NCBI GenBank assembly: GCA_934178475.1
Contig: CAKPQH010000008.1
Location: 1-64,000, forward strand
DNA length: 64,000 nucleotides
Direction of reading: 5' to 3'
DNA from: an uncultured Clostridia bacterium
Lineage (GTDB): Bacteria > Bacillota > Clostridia > TANB77 > CAG-508
Below the pieces are notes generated by a model, which was given only the letters and a program-made list of their open reading frames with translations, made no database searches and was not told the origin of the DNA. Each line of letters starts with the position of its first letter. The first letter of the stretch is position 1. Positions 59,307 through 64,000 of this stretch are shown here, one piece after another. Position numbers and translations under genes: made by a program.

Positions 59307-60590
59307 CTACTTTATATAAAGTGAGAGACGAGAGCCAAGGTTGATGTTAGTAAAGTCTGGACTGAGGTCGCTACGATAGCTAGGTGCATTGCCGCTAACG
59401 GTGGAGGTGCCACCACGATGGACTCTGCGGTAAGTGCCGTAGGCCTCTAATGTCCATTCAAAATGACATCCGTATAAATCATATACTTTATTTATTATAT
59501 CATTAGGTGAATTTCCTGTTGTTAATCCTGTATTTTTCTTTGTTTTATCATATCCTGTTCCTATTGTTGTTCCTGTTTTTTGCATCCATATCATCATTGC
59601 ATCATATTGACTTCCCCATATCATACTACTTTCTACACTATTTAATCCATTATCTTTTGCCATTGTTCTTTGCTTATTATATAATCCATACCATTTATTT
59701 GTATCTGCCTGTGATGCATCTGCTGTTGTCGTATTGTTATCCGTTATTGATGCATTTTTTGATACTGCTTTTCCATCTTTTATTCCTGTTTCATATCTTC
59801 CTACATAAAATCCTCCATATTTTGCTACACTCTTTACCATGTTATTATACTCTTCTTGCATATCTTTTCCAAATGCTTTTGCATCACTATAATTTCCTGC
59901 TAAATTATAATACTTTGCATCATAATCTGTTCCTACTATTGTATCTAATAATGCAGATATATCACTTGAACTATCTGTTACTAAACTTGGTTCTCTGTAT
60001 TTTGGTTTTCCTACTCCATTTGTTGAAAAATCTAATACTTTTTGGTTTGCTGTTGTTTGATTTAAATCATATAATACGCCTTGATAATTTTCTGTTTCTC
60101 CTATTTTTCTTGCCATTGGTGCATATGTTCCAACTGTTATTGCAGTTGTTCCATCATATATTGCATTTGGTACTGGCACCCATACAAACTCATTTCCATT
60201 TTTATCTATTACTACTAGTCCAGTATCTATTTTTTGTTCTTCTGCTACACTTGACACCTTAAATCCTCTTGGAATTATCGCCTCTTTATTTTTTGTACTT
60301 GTATTATCCACATATTTTGTCATTTTTGGTAATTCTGTTGTTAATTTAGAAACATCTGTAACAGTCTCTATTGTTTCATACTCCATCATATTTTCCATTG
60401 CTGCAATTTGACTACTTTCTTTATCCTGTGCATTCTTTTGTGCCTCTTTTGCTGTTGTTGCTTTTTTTAGTATCCCATCTTGACTTGATATCATACTTAT
60501 TGATACTCCTGCTAGTATTAGCAATACAATTATTGTTATTACTAATGCTATCAATGTAATTCCTTGAAAATCTTTTAATTTTCTTTTCAT
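59307..60590 (-). CDS. Pseudopilin-like protein with C-type-lectin/FGE-fold domain
   Basis: A 427-residue protein. The N-terminus MKRKLKDFQG|ITLIALVITIIVLL is a type IV prepilin-like leader and helix, but the usual Glu5 of the mature chain is Ala. A linker is followed by a formylglycine-enzyme-like (C-type lectin fold) domain, about 140-427, with EFVWVPV, GGFYVGRYETG, FEWTLEA and RVHRGG motifs, ending GSRLSLYIK. The last about 50 codons are GC-rich with many C-ending codons, like variable regions of diversity-generating retroelement targets. The promoter upstream contains a perfect palindrome. Confidence 0.82.
   Translation of the reverse strand: MKRKLKDFQGITLIALVITIIVLLILAGVSISMISSQDGILKKATTAKEAQKNAQDKESSQIAAMENMMEYETIETVTDVSKLTTELPKMTKYVDNTSTKNKEAIIPRGFKVSSVAEEQKIDTGLVVIDKNGNEFVWVPVPNAIYDGTTAITVGTYAPMARKIGETENYQGVLYDLNQTTANQKVLDFSTNGVGKPKYREPSLVTDSSSDISALLDTIVGTDYDAKYYNLAGNYSDAKAFGKDMQEEYNNMVKSVAKYGGFYVGRYETGIKDGKAVSKNASITDNNTTTADASQADTNKWYGLYNKQRTMAKDNGLNSVESSMIWGSQYDAMMIWMQKTGTTIGTGYDKTKKNTGLTTGNSPNDIINKVYDLYGCHFEWTLEAYGTYRRVHRGGTSTVSGNAPSYRSDLSPDFTNINLGSRLSLYIK
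59320..59460 (-). other. Candidate diversity-generating variable region
   Basis: The 3' end of the pseudopilin-lectin gene is more than half G+C by my count over 130 bases, against about a quarter to a third in the window. Codons such as TAC, GGC, ACT, CGC, CAT, ACC, AGC and AAC cluster at surface positions between invariant EWTLEA, RGG and GSRLSLYIK. That is the pattern produced by adenine mutagenesis of AAY codons. No template repeat or reverse transcriptase is in the window. Confidence 0.55.
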
Positions 60591-60690
60591 TTTTGGTTCC
60601 TCCCATTTTTTCTTAACTTCTGTTCTTTATTTTTCTTTTATGTTTAGTCTTTATTTTATGTATTTTTAATTTTGCTATTCTACGCTTATA

Positions 60691-60719
60691 ATTTTAAAAC
60701 AGTTTGTTTTAATTGTCAA
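60691..60719 (-). promoter_or_regulatory. Promoter with embedded palindromic operator
   Basis: TTGACA (60714-60719) and TAAAAT (60691-60696) on the minus strand have 17-base spacing. The spacer holds the perfect palindrome TTAAAACAGTTTGTTTTAA (60694-60712, 8-base arms, 3-base centre), a likely repressor site. The gene-free stretch 60591-60899 holds otherwise only AT-rich leader and the glyS terminator. Confidence 0.65.
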
Positions 60720-60837
60720 TGAAACATATTTATTTTTTAAATTTGTATTTTTATTGTAAATCTACTGTAACATTTCTGTAATACTCGTTGCTTTCTTGCT
60801 TTTTTTTTATTTCTTAATTATTTTATTTATAAAAATA

Positions 60838-60882
60838 AAAAATAAGACCTTTTATGGTTATTTCATAAAAAATCTTATTTTT
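60838..60882 (-). terminator. Terminator of glyS
   Basis: Arms at 60838-60847 and 60873-60882 pair perfectly, with an inner TTTTATG/CATAAAA pair. A T/A-rich run follows on the minus strand, 18 bases beyond the glyS stop. Confidence 0.75.
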
Positions 60883-60899
60883 ATATTTATTATTTATAA

Positions 60900-62282
60900 T
60901 TAAAATTCTATTTTTTCATTTATATAGTTTTCAACTTCATCAATTGAAATTCTTACTTGTTCCATAGTATCTCTATCTCTTAATGTAACTGTGTTATCTT
61001 CTAAAGTATCAAAATCTACAGTTAAACAATAAGGAGTTCCAATCTCATCTTCTCTTCTATATCTCTTTCCAATAGAACCTGCTTCATCATAATCACACAT
61101 AAATTTCTTAGATAATTTTTCATATACTTCTTGTGCCTTTTCAGATAATTTCTTTGTAAGTGGAAGTACTGCAACTTTATATGGTGCTAAAGCTGGATGA
61201 AGATGTAAAACTATACGTGTATCATCTTCTGATACTTTTTCTTCATCATAACCATTACATAAGAACATTAACATTAATCTATCAACACCAACAGATGGTT
61301 CAATAACAAATGGTACATATTTTTCTCCTGTTTCTGGATCTTGATATGTTAAATCTTGTTTTGTAGCTTCCATATGTCTTGATAAATCATAATTTGTTCT
61401 ATCAGCAATTCCCCATACTTCTCCCCAACCAAATGGGTATTTAAATTCTATATCTGTTGTAGCATTACTATAAAAAGATAATTCTTGTTTAGAGTGATCT
61501 CTAAATCTTATTAATTCTGGATTTGCTCCTAATGATAATAAGAAGTTTCTACAATAATCTTTCCAGTATTGATGCCATTCTAAATCAGTTCCTGGTTTAC
61601 AGAAAAATTCTATTTCCATTTGTTCAAATTCTCTTGTTCTGAATATGAAGTTTCCTGGTGTTATTTCATTTCTAAAAGCTTTACCTTGTTGGCAAATACC
61701 CATTGGTAATTTTCTTCTAGTTGTTCTCATAACATTTTTAAAATTAACAAATATTCCTTGAGCTGTTTCTGGTCTTAAATATATTTCTGATTTAGCATTT
61801 TCTGTTGTTCCTTGGAACGTTTTAAACATTAAATTGAATTTTCTAATTGGTGTATAATTAAGTTTTCCACAATTTGGACACACTATGTTATTATCATTTA
61901 TATATTTAACAGTTTCTTCATCTGTCCATCCATCTGCAATTACATCTTTTCCGTTTTTTGCAGCCCATTCTTCTATTATTTTATCAGCTCTATGTCTTGT
62001 TTTACATTCTTTACAATCTATTAATGGATCAGCAAATGTACTAACATGACCTGTTGTTACCCATACTTCTGGATTCATAAGAATAGCACAATCTAAACCA
62101 ACATTGTATTTATTTTCTTGTACCATTTTTTTCATCCAAACTTTCTTAACATTATTCTTTAGCTCAACTCCCAAAGGTCCATAATCCCAAGTATTTGAAA
62201 GTCCGCCATATATTTCTGAGCCTGGGTATACATATCCTCTATTTTTACATAAATTAACTATTTTGTCCATTGAATCTAACAT
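60900..62282 (-). CDS. glyS: Glycyl-tRNA synthetase, single-chain type
   Basis: A 460-residue class II aminoacyl-tRNA synthetase of the dimeric (archaeal/eukaryotic-like) type found in many Bacillota. It has GYVYPGSEIYGGLSNTWDYGPLG near the N-terminus, a CKEC...CPNCG zinc insertion, RPETAQGIFVNF, FRNEITPGNFIFRTREFEQMEIEFF, and a C-terminal anticodon-binding domain. An in-frame ATG at 62288 abuts the AGAGGGGG ribosome site, so ATG 62282 is preferred. It lies 72 bases after uvrA. Confidence 0.95.
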   Translation of the reverse strand: MLDSMDKIVNLCKNRGYVYPGSEIYGGLSNTWDYGPLGVELKNNVKKVWMKKMVQENKYNVGLDCAILMNPEVWVTTGHVSTFADPLIDCKECKTRHRADKIIEEWAAKNGKDVIADGWTDEETVKYINDNNIVCPNCGKLNYTPIRKFNLMFKTFQGTTENAKSEIYLRPETAQGIFVNFKNVMRTTRRKLPMGICQQGKAFRNEITPGNFIFRTREFEQMEIEFFCKPGTDLEWHQYWKDYCRNFLLSLGANPELIRFRDHSKQELSFYSNATTDIEFKYPFGWGEVWGIADRTNYDLSRHMEATKQDLTYQDPETGEKYVPFVIEPSVGVDRLMLMFLCNGYDEEKVSEDDTRIVLHLHPALAPYKVAVLPLTKKLSEKAQEVYEKLSKKFMCDYDEAGSIGKRYRREDEIGTPYCLTVDFDTLEDNTVTLRDRDTMEQVRISIDEVENYINEKIEF

Positions 62283-62354
62283 TTGCATCCCCCTCTTTTA
62301 TAATTGATGTTTTTAATTCTACTATAAAACCAATTTTTTTTCAATAGAATTTTG

Positions 62355-64000
62355 CTATTTATTTAAATATTTTTCCAAAAATTTTCCTGTATAGCTTCTT
62401 TCATTTTTACAAATTTGTTCTGGAGTACCAACAGCAACTATTGTTCCTCCACCTTCTCCACCTTCTGGTCCTAAATCTATTATATAATCAGCTGTCTTTA
62501 TTAGATCTAAATTATGTTCAATTACAACAATAGTATTTCCTGTATCTACAAGTCTTTGTAAAATATCTACTAATCTATGCACATCTGCTATATGAAGTCC
62601 TGTTGTTGGTTCATCTAATATATATAATGTTTTACCCGTAGCTTTTTTAGAAAGTTCTGTTGCAAGTTTAACTCTTTGTGCTTCTCCTCCCGAAAGAGTA
62701 GTTGATGGTTGTCCAAGTTTAATATAACCTAATCCAACATCACATAAAGTTTGGATTTTATTTTTTATTTTTGGAATATTACCGAAAAAATCCAAAGCTT
62801 CCTCTACTGTCATCTCTAATACATCAGATATATTTTTTCCCTTAAATTTAACTTCTAAAGTTTCATGATTATATCTCTTTCCATGACATACTTCACAAGG
62901 TACATATACATCTGGTAAGAAATGCATTTCTATTTTGTGTACTCCATCTCCTTGACAACTTTCACATCTTCCACCTTTAACATTAAAACTAAATCTTCCT
63001 TTATCATATCCTCTAAGTTTAGCTTCATTCGTATTTGCAAATAAATCTCTTATTTCATCAAATACTCCTGTATATGTTGCTGGATTTGAACGAGGAGTTC
63101 TTCCTATTGGAGATTGGTCAATATTTATAATCTTGTCTATTTTGTCCAATCCTTTTATTTCTTTACATTTACCAGGTTTTTCATTAGAACCATGAAGTTC
63201 TTTTGCCACAGTTTTGTATAATATTTCATTTATAAGTGTTGATTTTCCTGATCCTGATACTCCTGTAACACAATTAAATACTCCTAAAGGTATACTAACA
63301 TCTATATTTTGTAAATTATTTTCTTGTGCTCCTTTTATTTGTATACAATTATTTTTTATAGATTTTCTTCTTTTCTTTGGAACTTCTATTTTCTTTCTTC
63401 CACTTAAATATTGTCCTGTAATTGATTTTTCTATATTTTTAACCTCTTCTGCTGTTCCCTGTGCCATGATATTACCGCCATGTACTCCAGCTCCAGGTCC
63501 AATATCTATTATTTGGTCAGCAGCATACATAGTATCCTCATCATGTTCAACAACAATTAAGGTATTTCCCAAATCTCTAAGTTTTTTTAGTGTTGCCAAA
63601 AGTTTATCATTATCTCTTTGATGAAGTCCAATACTTGGTTCATCTAAAATATATAGAACTCCTGTTAATCCTGAACCGATTTGAGTTGCAAGTCTTATTC
63701 TTTGTGCTTCTCCTCCTGATAAAGTTCCACTACTTCTTGAAAGTGTTAAATATTCAAGTCCAACATCAACTAAGAATTGTAATCTTTTATCTATTTCTTG
63801 CATAATCATATCTGATATTAATTTTTGAGTATTATCAAGTTCTAAGTTTCTTAAATATTCCTGCATTCTCTTTATTGACATTTCTGTTAGCTCATTTATG
63901 TTTTTATCTCCAACTTTTATTGATAATATTTCCTTTTTCAATCTTGCCCCTTTACATGTTGGACAATCCAAATTACTCATATATAACTCATAAAAAGTTC
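62355..64000 (-). CDS. uvrA: Excinuclease ABC subunit A, C-terminal part (runs off window)
   Basis: The frame is open to the window edge, so the 5' part lies outside. The visible 548 residues hold the zinc motif CPTCKGARL, the first ABC signature LSGGEAQRIRL, ILDEPSIGLHQRD, the second ATP site GVSGSGKSTL, a second zinc motif CESCQGDG...CEVCHGKRY, and the second signature TTLSGGEAQRVKL with DEPTTGLH. UvrA scans DNA for bulky damage and loads UvrB. An internal ATG at 63980 is not the start because YELYMSNLDCPTC continues upstream in frame. Confidence 0.96.
   Translation of the reverse strand, partial: TFYELYMSNLDCPTCKGARLKKEILSIKVGDKNINELTEMSIKRMQEYLRNLELDNTQKLISDMIMQEIDKRLQFLVDVGLEYLTLSRSSGTLSGGEAQRIRLATQIGSGLTGVLYILDEPSIGLHQRDNDKLLATLKKLRDLGNTLIVVEHDEDTMYAADQIIDIGPGAGVHGGNIMAQGTAEEVKNIEKSITGQYLSGRKKIEVPKKRRKSIKNNCIQIKGAQENNLQNIDVSIPLGVFNCVTGVSGSGKSTLINEILYKTVAKELHGSNEKPGKCKEIKGLDKIDKIINIDQSPIGRTPRSNPATYTGVFDEIRDLFANTNEAKLRGYDKGRFSFNVKGGRCESCQGDGVHKIEMHFLPDVYVPCEVCHGKRYNHETLEVKFKGKNISDVLEMTVEEALDFFGNIPKIKNKIQTLCDVGLGYIKLGQPSTTLSGGEAQRVKLATELSKKATGKTLYILDEPTTGLHIADVHRLVDILQRLVDTGNTIVVIEHNLDLIKTADYIIDLGPEGGEGGGTIVAVGTPEQICKNERSYTGKFLEKYLNK

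Noticed and set aside
59507..60262. 251-codon plus-strand frame, Leu-rich
   Set aside because: It is the complement of the pseudopilin-lectin gene, with composition typical of a shadow frame and no ribosome site.
62283..62354. T-box upstream of glyS
   Set aside because: The gap to uvrA is only 72 bases and has neither specifier stem nor T-box motif.
1..64000. CRISPR array or reverse transcriptase in the window
   Set aside because: No regular short repeats with unique spacers were seen, and no protein has the RT core motif, so a retroelement acting in cis was rejected.

Overview
The window comes from an AT-rich, spore-forming member of the Bacillota (class Clostridia). Support for this comes from an alpha/beta-type small acid-soluble spore protein, a CtsR-McsA-McsB-ClpC stress operon with a perfect CtsR operator, a glmS ribozyme, an infC-rpmI-rplT operon with an attenuating leader, AddA, single-chain glycyl-tRNA synthetase, LPxTG surface proteins and a cohesin/dockerin pair. 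I cannot name the genus. Most genes lie on the minus strand.

Layout. 0.2-4.9 kb: right part of a Tn4451-like mobilizable transposon (TnpV-like protein, MobV/TnpZ relaxase, candidate oriT, large serine recombinase TnpX). The recombinase gene has its own promoter, a 21-codon leader peptide and a terminator. The element ends short of a tRNA-Leu gene (5.4 kb). 5.6-11.5 kb: CarD-like regulator, a small membrane protein, and ctsR-mcsA-mcsB-clpC. 11.6-15 kb: a 1038-residue CnaB-repeat adhesin. 15.2-16.5 kb: infC-rpmI-rplT. 16.6-22.2 kb: carA-carB-pyrB, preceded by a leader-peptide attenuator. carB carries a one-base frameshift, and pyrB carries the zinc domain of PyrI.

22.3-37.2 kb: an LPxTG cohesin-like protein, then a 14-kb operon for a divergent Tad-like pilus or secretion machine. 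It holds a CpaB-like SAF protein, two TadZ-like proteins with degenerate P-loops, a CpaF/TadA ATPase, a fused double TadB/TadC platform protein, five paralogous small proteins beginning MENA, two other single-pass proteins, and an 895-residue surface protein with an InlB-type repeat. No prepilin peptidase is visible. This is the best candidate for an undescribed system.

37.3-47.5 kb: HAD phosphatase, spore protein, asnB with a duplicated 3' end enclosing a RhuM remnant, polysaccharide deacetylase, a cadherin-like membrane protein, a dockerin-bearing glucosaminidase, glmS ribozyme and glmS. 47.5-58.5 kb: acyl-CoA ligase with a TetR regulator, fmt, a kinase-like ORF, def, priA, a CmpB-type membrane protein and addA. 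58.5-60.8 kb: a compositionally distinct membrane protein with a structured leader, and a pseudopilin-like protein. The C-terminus of the latter looks like the variable region of a diversity-generating retroelement target. 60.9-64 kb: glyS and the 3' part of uvrA.

Regulation by RNA recurs in the window: two leader-peptide attenuators, the L20-type leader, the glmS ribozyme, and two large palindromic hairpins that act as or replace terminators.
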